Positions 32,110-43,194 of a stretch of 64,000 bases of DNA are shown here, in pieces. The notes under the pieces are model-generated. The model was not told where the DNA came from. It was given only the letters and a program-made list of their open reading frames with translations, and ran no database searches. The DNA is from Exobasidium rhododendri (taxonomy: Eukaryota > Basidiomycota > Exobasidiomycetes > Exobasidiales > Exobasidiaceae): assembly GCA_026210745.1 (NCBI GenBank), contig CP110631.1, forward strand, positions 2,480,001 through 2,544,000, read 5' to 3'. Position numbers and translations under genes: made by a program. The stretch's first letter is position 1. Each line of letters starts with the position of its first letter.

Positions 32110-34209
32110 ATGGGCCGCAACAAGAACAAGGACAACCGATCAGCAGCTCGACGTATCAACGGAGTGACTGCATCTGGGTCCAATAACAAGAAACGAGACA
32201 CTGGCCTGCCCAACTTTTTTAAGCAGAGGAAGTCCAATAGCGCTCCGACGAAGGTCGACGCTCAAAGCTATGACGAAGGAGATATGAGTGTGGATGGAGC
32301 GGAAGGAGCGGACAAAGCATCACAATACGAGCTCGTAGAGGAGATAGTGCAGAAGGATAGCTTTCTTCTTGACAAAGCTGCAAAAGATCTTACTCTGAGT
32401 GGAAAGAGGGACAGTAGTACAAGGGCATTCATGAAAGATGTCAAGAATGTAATCGACAGTAGCGATGTCATCTTGCAGGTGCTGGACGCAAGAGACCCAT
32501 TGGGGAGTCGCTCGCGACAGACTGAAGTCATGGCGATGAGCAGTGGAAAGAAAGTGGTGCTGATTATGAACAAGGTGGATCTCATTCCGACAAGTAACCT
32601 CCAAGGATGGCTCAAGTATCTCAGAAATGACTTCCCGACTCTGGCATTCAAAGCAAGCACACAGCAACAGCGAGGAAACTTGAAGCAGGGCAATGCTTCT
32701 CTTTCACTTCATGACAATGAGAAGAAGAAAAGTATGGCCGAGGGTGGTAGCTTGACTTTCGGGTCAGAGGCAGTAGGCGCTGCGTCATTGCTACAGCTGC
32801 TCAAGAATTATGCTCGAACGACTGCCAAAGGATCAAATCTCAAGCATCAATTGACCGTTGGCGTTATTGGTCCACCGAATGTTGGAAAGAGTAGTCTGAT
32901 CAATAGCTTGCTACGTACCAGGGCATGTGCCGTTGCTAGCACGCCAGGTTGGACAAAGGCTATTCAAGGTGTCATGCTAGAGAAGGGGATTCGGTTGCTC
33001 GATTGCCCTGGTGTGGTCGTCACAGGAGGCGCCTTTACTGCACAGGGGGCACACGATGCTGAACAAATCAAGTTGGACAATGCCTGGAGCGTTCTGCGGA
33101 ACACAATCAAGGTGGAGCTCATAGAGGACCCGATCGTGCCAGTTCAAGCTTTGATGTCTAGAGTTGAACCTGATCAATTGAGTAAATTGTACAACATTGA
33201 AGGCGGTTTCAACGAAGGAGACGCCCACGACTTCTTACTTCGAGTTGCCCTGATGAGAGGTAAACTAGGCAAGGGAGGGATTGCAGATCTGGATGGAGCA
33301 GCTAAGATAGTGTTACATGACTGGAACATTGGAAGGATCTCCTTTCATACCAGAGTGCCGGTTGTGCATCATTCTGCTCTTGCAGGTGCGAGCAGTCGAG
33401 AAAAGAGTGGAGCAGAGGACAACACGGCGGGGGTAAGCTTGATGACAGGACTTGATCAAGCATTCGATCTGGAAGCATTGCTAGGTGAGGCAGATGCAGA
33501 AGCCTTGGGAGGTGGTGGGGGAGAGAAAAGGGGAAATGACCTGATTGTAGCGAGGGAGAGGCGAGAATTGCCCACGAGAGGAGACAGAGAAGAAGTGGAA
33601 GAAGAGGAAGAAGCAACTCCCATTGTAGAAGATGACGATGAAAATGTTGTGGTGAGAGATGGTCAGAACAACAGCGGCGAAGAAAGCTTTTTGACATCCT
33701 CCACGCTCGGCAAGAGAAGGAGAGGGCTGGATGCGTTTGAGTCAGGCTCCGATAGCGAGGAGGAGATGGAAGAGGAGACCAAGGTACCACTTAGCCCAGT
33801 TTCTAGCCACGATCTTGACCGAGAAGGCGGTAGTGAAGCTGTGACGTCGGAAGACTTGTCTGGCTTCCTTGAATCGTCCTACCAAGATAGAAAGCAACGA
33901 AAAGCAGAAATGCCAACCAGTCGACAGCGAGATCTTTTGACAATTTTTTCAAAAGAGGAGATCAGAGGGATAGGACAGCGACGGAGTGAAGTGAGAAAGG
34001 CAGCCAAGAAGAAGAAGAAGAGACTGTTGAAAAGCGAAGCTGGCTTGGTCGATATTTGGAACAAAGGTCTGGAATTGCCGCAAGATGGAAACGCTGCCCA
34101 GCCAGCAGGCTCCAAGGGCTTGTTCCACGTTCCCGATCTCCCATCACCCTTGGCAGCTTCGTCGAAGCAAGAGGAACACCAAAACATACAATACGAAGAG
34201 GAGCTGTGA
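32110..34209 (+). CDS. NUG1: Nucleostemin-family circularly permuted GTPase (Nug1/GNL3-like)
   Basis: Nucleolar GTPase for export and maturation of the 60S pre-ribosome. One exon of 699 residues. The start at 32110 gives the short basic N-terminus MGRNKNKDNRSAARR, as expected for this family. An upstream in-frame ATG at 31831 would add 93 residues with a hydrophobic patch and is considered less likely. The G motifs come in permuted order: VLDARDPLG and G4 MNKVDLIP first (about 125-160), then FKAST, G1 GPPNVGKSS near 256, a G2 region TPGWTK, and G3 DCPGVVV near 298. The C-terminal third is acidic and low in complexity, then basic (AAKKKKKRLLKSE), consistent with nucleolar targeting. Yeast Nug1 and fission yeast Grn1 are the closest named relatives I recognise; which is the true ortholog is not settled. 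Confidence 0.9.
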   Translation: MGRNKNKDNRSAARRINGVTASGSNNKKRDTGLPNFFKQRKSNSAPTKVDAQSYDEGDMSVDGAEGADKASQYELVEEIVQKDSFLLDKAAKDLTLSGKRDSSTRAFMKDVKNVIDSSDVILQVLDARDPLGSRSRQTEVMAMSSGKKVVLIMNKVDLIPTSNLQGWLKYLRNDFPTLAFKASTQQQRGNLKQGNASLSLHDNEKKKSMAEGGSLTFGSEAVGAASLLQLLKNYARTTAKGSNLKHQLTVGVIGPPNVGKSSLINSLLRTRACAVASTPGWTKAIQGVMLEKGIRLLDCPGVVVTGGAFTAQGAHDAEQIKLDNAWSVLRNTIKVELIEDPIVPVQALMSRVEPDQLSKLYNIEGGFNEGDAHDFLLRVALMRGKLGKGGIADLDGAAKIVLHDWNIGRISFHTRVPVVHHSALAGASSREKSGAEDNTAGVSLMTGLDQAFDLEALLGEADAEALGGGGGEKRGNDLIVARERRELPTRGDREEVEEEEEATPIVEDDDENVVVRDGQNNSGEESFLTSSTLGKRRRGLDAFESGSDSEEEMEEETKVPLSPVSSHDLDREGGSEAVTSEDLSGFLESSYQDRKQRKAEMPTSRQRDLLTIFSKEEIRGIGQRRSEVRKAAKKKKKRLLKSEAGLVDIWNKGLELPQDGNAAQPAGSKGLFHVPDLPSPLAASSKQEEHQNIQYEEEL

Positions 34210-34499
34210 TGAGAATCTATATTATAATGTGAAGATCGCAGGGAAGAAAGCTATATTATCTACATCTGTACAAAAGATACACACATCTAGAGTAAGAATG
34301 GAAGCACTGAACTTGACAAGGAGATCGAGAGGAAGAGGGAAAAGAAGAGGTAGCCGAGTGCGTGACGAGCAGAGAGAAGTAGACTAGTGAGACTCAGGGG
34401 GGGGGGGGAATCGAAGATCGTGATGGTAGTAACCAGCCTACGCCACACATCAACGCCGCCCCCCTTCTTCCTTTGCCTGATTGACTCTTCCCCCTCCCT
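34210..34499. other. Convergent 3' spacer with G12 tract
   Basis: This 290-bp region lies between the converging GTPase and HSF genes. It includes a run of twelve G at 34397-34408. No gene is seen. Confidence 0.55.
34397..34408. repeat. G12 homopolymer
   Basis: A twelve-base G run between convergent genes, the longest homopolymer noticed in the window. Confidence 0.9.
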
Positions 34500-37091
34500 T
34501 CAATTGCGATACCTCTTCTCACCAACGTCGGCTGCGGCACTTTGAGCGTCTTCGCCCCCACGTCGACCAGAAGGTGATGGTGGCGGTGGTAATTTTTGGT
34601 ACGCATCGGCAGAAGAGTGACTGAGCAAATTTGATGCACCACCCCGTGTGAAGGAAGAAGAGTAGCTTGGATGAGTATCCAAAGGTGATCGATTCGGATA
34701 GTTTGTTCTCGTGGAAGACGAAGGAATCCCGGAGCTCATCTTTGCAGTCGACGACTGAAGTTGTGTTGCAGGAAGGGAGAGAAGCAGTGTGGGACTTCCC
34801 TGTCGCTTGATGGAAGATGCGGCAGACATCACAGAACGTCCTTGCAAGACCTCTTCCAAGCTCCTGATCTGTATCTCCATCTCTTGCACATGTCTGCTCA
34901 GGTTCATCTCGTTTTGCTGAGACTGATAGAGCTGATCTGACACGGACCTTAGCTGGCTCTCCAGATAACTGGCATGTCGAATAATGGCGTCGATGCGATC
35001 GCTCAAGTCGTCCATCCTAGCACTAGCACTTTCGCTTGAAATCATTCCACCAGACATCTCGTCTCGCATCATCTCCCCTCCATGATGAGGAGTCGCAAAC
35101 ACTTTGCTGGACGAAGTGGATGGCATCCCGTGTTGGTGGTGGTGGCGCGGCGGCGGCGGCGGACCTTCCATGGCCACCTGATGAGCATATTCTCGATAGG
35201 GAGGAAAGCCACTGGCAGAGCCAATCGACCTGGAATGCTGTCGATGATGGAGCTGATTGTGCTGGTGGAGTTGTTGCTGCTGCTGCTGCTGTGAGGGAGG
35301 CATCCCGCTTCGAGCGGCAGAAGGATTGGGTGGCGGTCCCAAATGAGAAAGTGGAATCTCCGGAGAAGGTGTTGCACTGCCAGGACTTCTGCCGCCCATC
35401 CCATCGTAGTCGCCCACGTTTGTCATGCCTTGAATCAGGCTGCCCTGTCGCTTGTGTCTGGACGATTTGCGCTTGATGTCGTTCAGGAGCTGAATCTCGC
35501 CTCGACGAAAGCTTGGATGCTTGAACTCCCACACTTGAATCTCTTCTTCCGGTGTTCCCTGGTAGGTGTGGTTCACTTTGTGAAAGCCGTACATGTTCAG
35601 CTGTCGAACAAACGATTGCCAGTTGGAGTGTTTGAACCAATTTGGCAAGACAACCTTAGAGAATTCGGCAGGGTTCGCTACACTGAACACCGTTCCAGAA
35701 GGTCCCCAAGCGATCATATCTTCAATCGTGTCGTCTTCCAGCATAGAATACAGTTTGCTAACAAAGGACGGCTGTTGTTTGCTGCCAGCTATGCCGCCTG
35801 CACCAGGTAAGCCTGCCAAAGCTGGATGGATGAAAGCATGACCGGGTGTGAGTTGCTGTTGTGACAAGGAGGAAGGACTTAGCGCCGATGCTAGTCGAGG
35901 AGACACATATCGTTGCTGTACACCGTAACTGCCGGAAGAAGCCATCTGTCGTGGATTCATCGGCGATGACTCTCGTTCATCTAGCGGACGCTGTTGATGA
36001 GAAGAAGAAGAAGTGGACGTCGACACTTTCGGTTGCAGGGAAGCAAAGTGAGGAAGTCGAGGGGAGGGAGAGGAATTGTTACGCTTGTAGCTTGCTGCAG
36101 AGGTGAGAGGTGGTGCTGTCATAGATGGAAAGGTTGCATTTACCGATGGCAATCGAGTCGTACCACTGGTAGCACTGCCTTCGCTTCTAGCCTCCGCTGC
36201 TTCTACACTCTCGCGATGTTTTTCTTCCTCCTTTCTGGACCGCCAAGTGTAGTTGGAAGAAGGGTTCTCGTCGTCAAATTCTGCCATCGACATCATAGAC
36301 TTCGCAAGGCCCTGGTCAGCACTCGGCTGCCTTGCGCTCTCTTCTCCCTCAGCTTCTCCCGAGGAGGTTCGAGAGTGTGAGACTTGTAGCCTTGACGAGG
36401 AGGTTGTCGTCGGCTCAAAGTCATTCAGTCGAGGTACGGCGGCGTCTCCCTTGCGAGACCACTCGATGGCATTTGATCTGTTGAAATTATCTTCTCCTCC
36501 TCCTCCTCCGTCGCCGCCGCCTCCCCTGCTGCTACTATCTCCGCCACTTGATCGATTCTTTTGATGACGCTGATGATCATACTTCGCCGCTTTGCGAGGC
36601 AGGAAGTCATTGGATGCGCTCTGCTCTGCACTGCTTACTTCTTGCATCTGTACAACTTCTCGATCGGCTTCTTTGACAGCGTCAATTGCTGAGCCTTGCT
36701 GTGACCGAGGTCGCGAAAGTGATCTTTGAGAGTTTCGTCGTTTATTGAACGTCTCTGTCTGCCTTGGATATCGCCACTCATGTATATTTCGATCGTCTAC
36801 ACGACGGCTTGGTGAGAGAGAGTGTTGCGACTGCTCCATCTTTGCCGAGGGCAGATTCTTATCTTGCGTTTGAGTATCAAGGAAGGACGAAGCAGCGGGC
36901 TGTAGTGGTGATGACGTCGAAGTCGAGGAAGTGGCGGCTGGGATGATGGAGCTGGATGAAGCAGTGGTGCGTGGAGATCTGGTCTGCTGATCTGTTCGAC
37001 GGTGGTCTCGATTCATTCCAAAATTGAATGAAGTTGACTTGTGTCTGGCTCCAAGGCTTTCTCGCCGTTCACCCGACACGGCTGCTGCCAT
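34500..37091 (-). CDS. HSF-type transcription factor
   Basis: Nuclear DNA-binding protein with a heat-shock-factor winged-helix domain. A single frame of 863 residues. The DNA-binding domain lies near residues 440-550: FVSKLYSMLEDD, then the recognition-helix region NWFKHSNWQSFVRQLNMYGF, then WEFKHPSFRRGE. A heptad-like helical segment follows near 680-745 (DLSDRIDAIIRHASYLESQL), possibly for oligomerisation. The long N-terminus is Ser/Arg-rich, and a polyglutamine run lies at about residues 601-608. Placement of the domain in the middle, with long flanks, recalls Sfl1-type regulators more than classical Hsf1, but I cannot assign an ortholog. It sits beside the largest gene-free stretch of the window. 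Confidence 0.9.
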   Translation of the reverse strand: MAAAVSGERRESLGARHKSTSFNFGMNRDHRRTDQQTRSPRTTASSSSIIPAATSSTSTSSPLQPAASSFLDTQTQDKNLPSAKMEQSQHSLSPSRRVDDRNIHEWRYPRQTETFNKRRNSQRSLSRPRSQQGSAIDAVKEADREVVQMQEVSSAEQSASNDFLPRKAAKYDHQRHQKNRSSGGDSSSRGGGGDGGGGGEDNFNRSNAIEWSRKGDAAVPRLNDFEPTTTSSSRLQVSHSRTSSGEAEGEESARQPSADQGLAKSMMSMAEFDDENPSSNYTWRSRKEEEKHRESVEAAEARSEGSATSGTTRLPSVNATFPSMTAPPLTSAASYKRNNSSPSPRLPHFASLQPKVSTSTSSSSHQQRPLDERESSPMNPRQMASSGSYGVQQRYVSPRLASALSPSSLSQQQLTPGHAFIHPALAGLPGAGGIAGSKQQPSFVSKLYSMLEDDTIEDMIAWGPSGTVFSVANPAEFSKVVLPNWFKHSNWQSFVRQLNMYGFHKVNHTYQGTPEEEIQVWEFKHPSFRRGEIQLLNDIKRKSSRHKRQGSLIQGMTNVGDYDGMGGRSPGSATPSPEIPLSHLGPPPNPSAARSGMPPSQQQQQQQLHQHNQLHHRQHSRSIGSASGFPPYREYAHQVAMEGPPPPPRHHHQHGMPSTSSSKVFATPHHGGEMMRDEMSGGMISSESASARMDDLSDRIDAIIRHASYLESQLRSVSDQLYQSQQNEMNLSRHVQEMEIQIRSLEEVLQGRSVMSAASSIKRQGSPTLLLSLPATQLQSSTAKMSSGIPSSSTRTNYPNRSPLDTHPSYSSSFTRGGASNLLSHSSADAYQKLPPPPSPSGRRGGEDAQSAAADVGEKRYRN
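35269..35291 (-). repeat. CAG/CAA repeat encoding polyglutamine
   Basis: An interrupted CAG/CAA run on the minus strand within the HSF-type gene encodes eight consecutive glutamines. It is a likely length-variable site. Confidence 0.8.
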
Positions 37092-37204
37092 AGAAATTCG
37101 GCAAACTTTTGCGTCCTCAGTCGAGACAGAAGGACCGACTCAAGTGCGTTTTGCTTGCCCAGCAAAGATGAGAATTGACCTCTGCCAGGGTGATGATCGC
37201 ATAA

Positions 37205-37214
37205 GGGGGGGGGG
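37205..37214. repeat. G10 homopolymer
   Basis: A ten-base G run upstream of the HSF-type gene, in non-coding DNA. Confidence 0.9.
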
Positions 37215-37307
37215 AGAAAGAGAGAAAGAGTAGAGGGAGAGGGGAAAGAAAAAGAATGTCAGCTTCCGTGCTCAGTCACCTTTATGTATTGGTGTGACGG
37301 GTGCCCT

Positions 37308-37326
37308 CCCCCCCCCCTTTTTTTTT
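37308..37326. repeat. C10-T9 homopolymer pair
   Basis: Ten C followed directly by nine T in non-coding DNA. Such runs are prone to slippage and to sequencing error. Confidence 0.9.
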
Positions 37327-40065
37327 CCTTCCTCGCTTCTCTCCGCTTCCTCCTCCTGGACGGGGAAGCAAGAGAAAACAAATAGAAAAAGCGCAACACA
37401 GACCGGTGGCTTACCGGTCCTTCCTTTTTGGTAAGCGTTTTCTTTACTCCGCTCAGCACTGCGAACAGTACACAAAAGGGGGTTAAAGCAAGCGGAAAAG
37501 GTAGGGATAATCCGCGAGCCGATACGGACTGCCTCTTCAATAGGAGGCTCGACGTCGTTCGAATTCTTCTCTTTTCGATATTGCTCCCCTGAGGGGGCAA
37601 ATTGAGAAAGAAGGGCAAGACGCCAAGGAATTGTCGATGAAGGCTGAACTTGGAACAAAGCAAGCGAGAGAATAGCAAAGATGGATGATACGCCAGCCAG
37701 GGCCTTTTTCCAGGAAAAGGAGGGGGGGCCCTTCTCGAAATTGTAGAAGCGTTGCCACTCCTTCCCCTCTGCTAAGCCATGCCTGACGATGTTCATAGCC
37801 ATAAAATCTAAGACGTGCCCAACATTCGTAACAGAGCAAGACCCTTCCTCATTCCGCTCGCTCATCTCCAAAGCGCATTCGAGGAGGGGATCCGATCCCC
37901 ATTTCCCAATCTTCCTCTCTATCACAACGCCAAATTGACGGCGTACGCGAGGGACCCTTCCAATATACCGCCCCTCCCCCCTTCTCCCAGTCAACTCAGC
38001 TTCGCTTCTCCCTGCATTCCGTGACAGCCGTTTTTTGAACTATATTCGGCGAATTGAAGTCAATGGCGTCTGAGTGGCTTTCATGGGAAATGGAAGTCCC
38101 CGTCGTGGCACGGTGGCTGCTTCAAAGCACACAAGTATCGCTACAAACAACTTCTTCCCAGAATAAAAGAATAGACTGCTATTGATCGGTGCAGTTGCAG
38201 AAGCCACCGACCGAACGTTGCAATACCAAAGGCAAGCAACCCAGAGGAAATGGCAAGACATTGGAAGCCCGTCCAGGGGTAGGGAGCTGCAACGGAACCG
38301 ACACATTCATCTCCATCGAAGCATGCATGCCCTGGCCGCGGAATCGCGCCAGGTCCCGACCTGACTGGCTGTGCAATTGGTAGCGCTACAGCGTATCCAT
38401 CCTTTCGAACCTTCGAATAGGGAAATAGGAAAGGCACTCCCCAGAAGGAGGCACATAGTACCGGCAAGGCAAGAAGATTCGCAAGCTTCCGACATAACAT
38501 GTCCACTTCGTTCGCTTGCGAGCAATCAAGGGAAACGCCAGCCGAGAAGGGTCCCGACAGTTGCTACAGAAACTCACCGGTAGTACTTGGTCGAGCAAAC
38601 GTCTGCAATCTTCCTGGCGTCGGCTTTGAGCAATCGGAGAGCGTGAGCGAATCGACTGTTGCAAGTAATACAGACGGAAGGAGGAGAGACCAGTGCTGAA
38701 GCTGATGTAGATCAAGGCTGACGAGCTCCTGCACTCAAATGTTGAATAGAGCGACGAAGAGACGAGCGAAGTGTAGAATGCTGACCGTACTGATGACGAG
38801 AGGAGTGGAAAGGAAATCGAAGGCAGGGCGTAGAGCAGCAAGCCAAGCCGTCGATAATCTTTGAATATTTTTAGCTGCCTAATTCTCCTTCGATATTAAC
38901 TGTATCTCTATTTCGAGTTCCTTTTTGCAGTTCTGCGCTTTTGCCCCACCCCCCTTTCTTGAGGTTCGAAAACGCCCCGCGGAAGCCTCTGCAACAAGGA
39001 GGTGCCGGAAAGAGGGACACTAGTTAGCCCTTCTTTACAGGTGAGGCCTTTCGCTGCAGCCACCAGCCGTCGCCTCGTTGTGGATGGGGAATTTGTTTTC
39101 CGTCTCGCTGAAATCTCTTTAACCTGAGCTGTGATGGCAGAGGTGATGCCGGTTTGTGTGCACACAGGGAGAAGGGTAGAGGAGCTGTCTCAGAATGCAC
39201 CTTTATTTCTCTCGTAGATCGGGGTTTCAAAATTGCTGTGCCAAGACGGCTGAGCGAGGGCCTGTCAAGCCCTTCTATGGTGTACCCGAACTAAGTATAG
39301 ATACTTTAAATTTTATTAATCTAAGCTTCTCTTTTATTTTTCCTTTGATTCTTGTTCCCAAGTCTAGTGCATCGCGCCGTAGGTTAGAATTCTACCAACT
39401 TGACCTTCCCTCCCGAAACAAGGCAACGAACACACAACAAAACGAACGAAGAGAGCTGTACGAGCAGCGGGAGGAATGAGTTTGAAAAAAAAGGTTCCAA
39501 ATAAACTGTAGAACCCTGTCGCCGCTGCGAATAAAAAGGAAAGGGGAGCCGTGTGGCACCGGGAGCTCAAAACTTTCCAAGGAAGAGGGAACAGGATCTC
39601 GAGTCCCGGTCAGCAAAACGAAAATACAAAAAATATATATCCCAATCTGATCGAAATCTCATCATCGGGACTTGAGCTCCTTCTCAGCCCAATAGTTGAA
39701 TTTTCAAAGTGGTAAAGGATTAGTGTAAAGGTGGAGAGCTATCAACGCGCGCTAGAAGTAAAGGGTGAGGCGCGGGTAAAAGAGATGGTCTTTGGCCTTT
39801 TTAAATACCTTCAGTACAAGTTCTATTTTGATTCTATTTTGATTTCCTTTCGCGTTCCCGTACCTGACTTGTCACATCCTCTATAGTAGTTTCTTTTCAC
39901 CAAGTGGTTGAGAAAAGAAATGCAAAGCAAAGATTAAGATTGCTAGACTGCTCGTTTGACAAGGGCGTACGTCGTTTCTGCCAACCGTCGTGCATGATGA
40001 TGCATTGTTGCCCCTCCTTCGATTTCCTTTCTCCCTTACTGCAGTTCGAGGCGACGAGGCACGAT

Positions 40066-40076
40066 CCCCCCCCCCC
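40066..40076. repeat. C11 homopolymer
   Basis: An eleven-base C run in the gene-free stretch. Confidence 0.9.
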
Positions 40077-41357
40077 TTCCCACCTTTCACAGTCTGAAGT
40101 GCTCCTCATGTTATCTTGTAGAGGGCATCACTTCAAAGGACGATCGTGGAGTAGGCTGCCATGTATGCAGTGTCAGCGTCCGCCAAGCCATCTCCAGACA
40201 GCGCTATAAATGATGACTATACTTATTTCATTACTGCATGGACAGAACGGGAGGGCAGAGCAAGTAGACGGAAGTATTATTACGGTTCGTTGTATGCCGA
40301 AATAAAAGATCAAGGGAAGTATTGTAGGGATTAGAGAGAACGGCAGGTCGAGAGTGTCCCGATGGGAAAATTCTATCCCACACACGGAGAAAGAAGCAGG
40401 CATGGTGAGCACTTGCTCGCCGTGTCCCCACCCTTACCCCTTATCTTTTTCCATAGAAACGAGCGATAGAAGGGTCCTGCTTTCTTCCGGAGGCTGTGCA
40501 TTAATCCTGCCGAAGAAGCGTCTGTTCAAAATTAACGTGGAAAAGACGCGCAACGACATTATTCCATGGCGTCGAATCCGAATTCCTTTCCGCTTAGACA
40601 ATCTTGGATGCTAGTGAAAAGAACTCTTCATTGACGTCTACTACAGTACTAATGAAACAATCTTGTAATCAGCTCAGACAAGGGCGGCATTGTAAGAAAG
40701 GGCAGAAAAGGAGGACGGGAAGTTGCGAAAGCTAGAGTGGTAGAAGAGTCCCAGGCTAAGAACAGGCACGTTAGTGTAATCTTCTCGTTAAGAGGTGAGC
40801 GGATCCGATCCTCTTGCTCGGTTCGACGTCGAAGCTGATTCGAGGCTTCACAATCAAATTCAATAAGATGCCGTGTAGCCGTTTGAGATCTAAGATCGAG
40901 GCAGAGAACGGGGACTCCATGCCCGAGCTGACCACAGTAGTGGACTTGTCATCGTAAAGCAGAAAGACAAAGTGAGACGGTTCGCCAGACCTTTACTAGA
41001 TGCGGTCACAATGATGACTTTCAGATTCAGCATGCCTGACGCTGTGGATGTAGGAAAGAGAGAAGCAATCCGCCTTGCGCCCTAAGAGGCATCAAGACGA
41101 ATCAGGTCTGCACCTCTGTCCTACCCGTTACCTGGTCTGGACCAGCACAGAAGTGGTTTGGCTCTTCCCAGGACGATAGCGGTCACCTTAACAGTGGAGC
41201 CTCACGAACACCCGCAAATCGATGCTATTTCGATAAGCAATTCTAATGAGTGAAGGGTTGCACCCCACCTTGTGCCAAGCATTGGAAGGTATGGTGCCAA
41301 ACATTGATTCGCACTTTCCTGATGCGTAATTTGCATGCACTATCACTGGCGAGCCAC

Positions 41358-42969
41358 TCAATACATTCGAATGATACCATCCGCTCCTGCTAGCCACACT
41401 CTACCTCGAGCATCAAGAGCGCTGGACTGCACGTTGTCGACATCCCATCCGTTATATTCTTCCGTTACTCGTGGAGCAGCATCGTGGAAGCTGACTCTGT
41501 ATGGCGTACCATCGGCAGTGGTGATGACAGACTCGTTTGTGTGAGGCAGTAGTCGAACATGATTGATGCTGGCTCCGTTTCTGCGCCAGGTAGCCATTAC
41601 ACTACTATTATCGTCTCTCGTTTCAGTGGAAAGCATACGCATGTCATGCAGTACAGTGACACCATTACTGCATCCTGCCAAAAGCAGATTGTTCTGCTTG
41701 CTCCAATCGAGCGAAGTGATGCTACTGGATGAGATTTGCTCCCACCAATCAGTCGCTTGAGGTGCTGGTCCGCTGGGGAAGTGAAGTTTTGGCAATCGAA
41801 AGACGCTTGAGCCAGATAGGGCGTCATGTCCTTCGATGATACCGGTCGACAAGCCTGTAACGAGAAGCTTTTCTTGATATTGTGGTTCATCGCCCAGCTG
41901 CGTCTCATCAGCCTCGTCTCCCGGTGGACCTTTGCTTCCCATCGAGACTACATTTACACCACTATAATTGTGACTGACGAAGAGTCGCTTCTGTACGCCT
42001 TCACCTACGTCCCATAATCGGGTGGTGCCATCAGTAGAAGAGGTCAAGACTTCTCGCCCTCTGCCGAGTATATATGAAGAAGTGACACCTCTACGATGTC
42101 CCTTCAGCGTTCTTGGATTAGAGCCGTCGAGGCCGAAGATCCGAGCAGTGCAATCCGAGGCAGTTGTGAAGACGACTGAAGACCGCAATGAAAGGAAAGA
42201 CGATCAGATATTATGACTGATGTCTCAACAAACGATGCTGTAGTCTTACTCACCCTGTCCGCTTGGGAAAAAGGAAGCGCTTCTCACATCGCCAACGTGA
42301 CCTTGAAGATACGTTTTGCTTTGAACCTGCCTTTCTCTTTCCCTCTTTCTCATGCGCTGTCCGGCCAATTGCTCAATATCGTCTGCCTCCGGTGGAGTTT
42401 CGTCGGCATACATCTCTTCTTGACCAGCTGTACCTAGGTGTCCAATGTGAGCCTGTCCATCTGCCCCACCCACCACGTATCGACCGGCTAGATCTGGCGA
42501 TATGTCAAATGCTGTCACACCGAGCGAGCCTTTGACCAATGACTTGATTGTCTTCTGTGGTATCCTAATAGTGGTGGTCGGTATGGTGATGTCAATCTCG
42601 AGTTGCTTTGCAAGGTGACTTGAGCTATTGGAAGTGGAAGCGACTAACAAGTCCTTCAGTAAGGCTTGCATTAGCTACTCGAGAAAAGAAAAATTTCTAG
42701 GCCAGAATTCGTTTCAGAGCGCTCACCATTCCATTCTTCGCCCTTCCTACAGACAATCTACTCTGTCCACTTGCATCGTCAATGCTGATCTCGAGCTGGT
42801 CAGCTCCTTGAGATGCTAGAAGCAGCTTAGTATGAATGCTCTTCTTTGGTGCATTAAGACAATAGGCCGAAAGCCAGACCTTTTCGAAGTCATGAAGCGA
42901 TTGAGACACATCCGTGTATGCTTGCAGATAGTCTGCCTGTAGGCTTATATACGGCAGTGCCAAATCCAT
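41358..42969 (-). CDS. RPN14: Rpn14/PAAF1 proteasome assembly chaperone (WD40)
   Basis: WD40 chaperone that binds Rpt ATPases during 19S proteasome base assembly. Exons 42969..42727, 42674..42254 and 42175..41358 give 493 residues. The first junction joins AKNGM to LMQALLKDLL. The second rebuilds GQVVFTTASDCTARIFGLDG from GQG and the next exon. Blade sequences match the PAAF1 pattern: LQGHVGDVRSASFFPSGQ, LKGHRRGVTSSYILGRGREV, TDGTTRLWDVGEG, and a C-terminal end GADGIIRMY like that of PAAF1. The usual PAAF1 length is about 390-420, so this one carries about 80 extra N-terminal residues. Divergent from the cis-prenyltransferase gene with 225 bp between starts. Confidence 0.88.
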
Positions 42970-43194
42970 CTCGGTACGGAGGCCAGCCAGCTAGAAAGGG
43001 AGGAGGAAGTCTGCTTTGAGGAGAAACTAAAGACACGGAGAAGATCGACATGGGAGGAGTCCCCTTCTGTCAATTTTTTCAGCACGGGCCAGAAAATTGG
43101 TCTCTGGTGAAATTTATGTGCGTCTTCCTTAACTTTCTTCCCACCTTCTGCCCCTCCTTTCTCGATCGCTCCCCTACAGCGAGATAGCAGGTGG

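Larger units (their letters stand above)
37092..41357. other. Large gene-free stretch, 4.3 kb
   Basis: This is the longest stretch without a supportable gene. Several frames are open for 60-240 codons on both strands, but they overlap each other, lack family motifs and show no splice-linked continuation. The stretch is interspersed with homopolymer runs: G10 at 37205-37214, C10 then T9 at 37308-37326, and C11 at 40066-40076. I see no terminal repeats, transposase motif, rRNA segment or complete tRNA. It could hold the promoters of the HSF gene, an unrecognised fast-evolving gene, or a decayed element. Confidence 0.55.

Noticed and set aside
37272-37994. 240-codon minus-strand frame in the 4.3-kb void
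   Set aside because: No family motif, overlaps other frames on both strands, spans homopolymer runs, and has no plausible splice extension.
38360-38410. tRNA-like stretch with a D-arm-like GTGC...AATTGG...GCGC and a nearby TTCGAAC
   Set aside because: The D stem pairs, but no anticodon stem, proper T stem or closing acceptor can be drawn, so it is not a convincing tRNA gene. A covariance-model scan would settle it.
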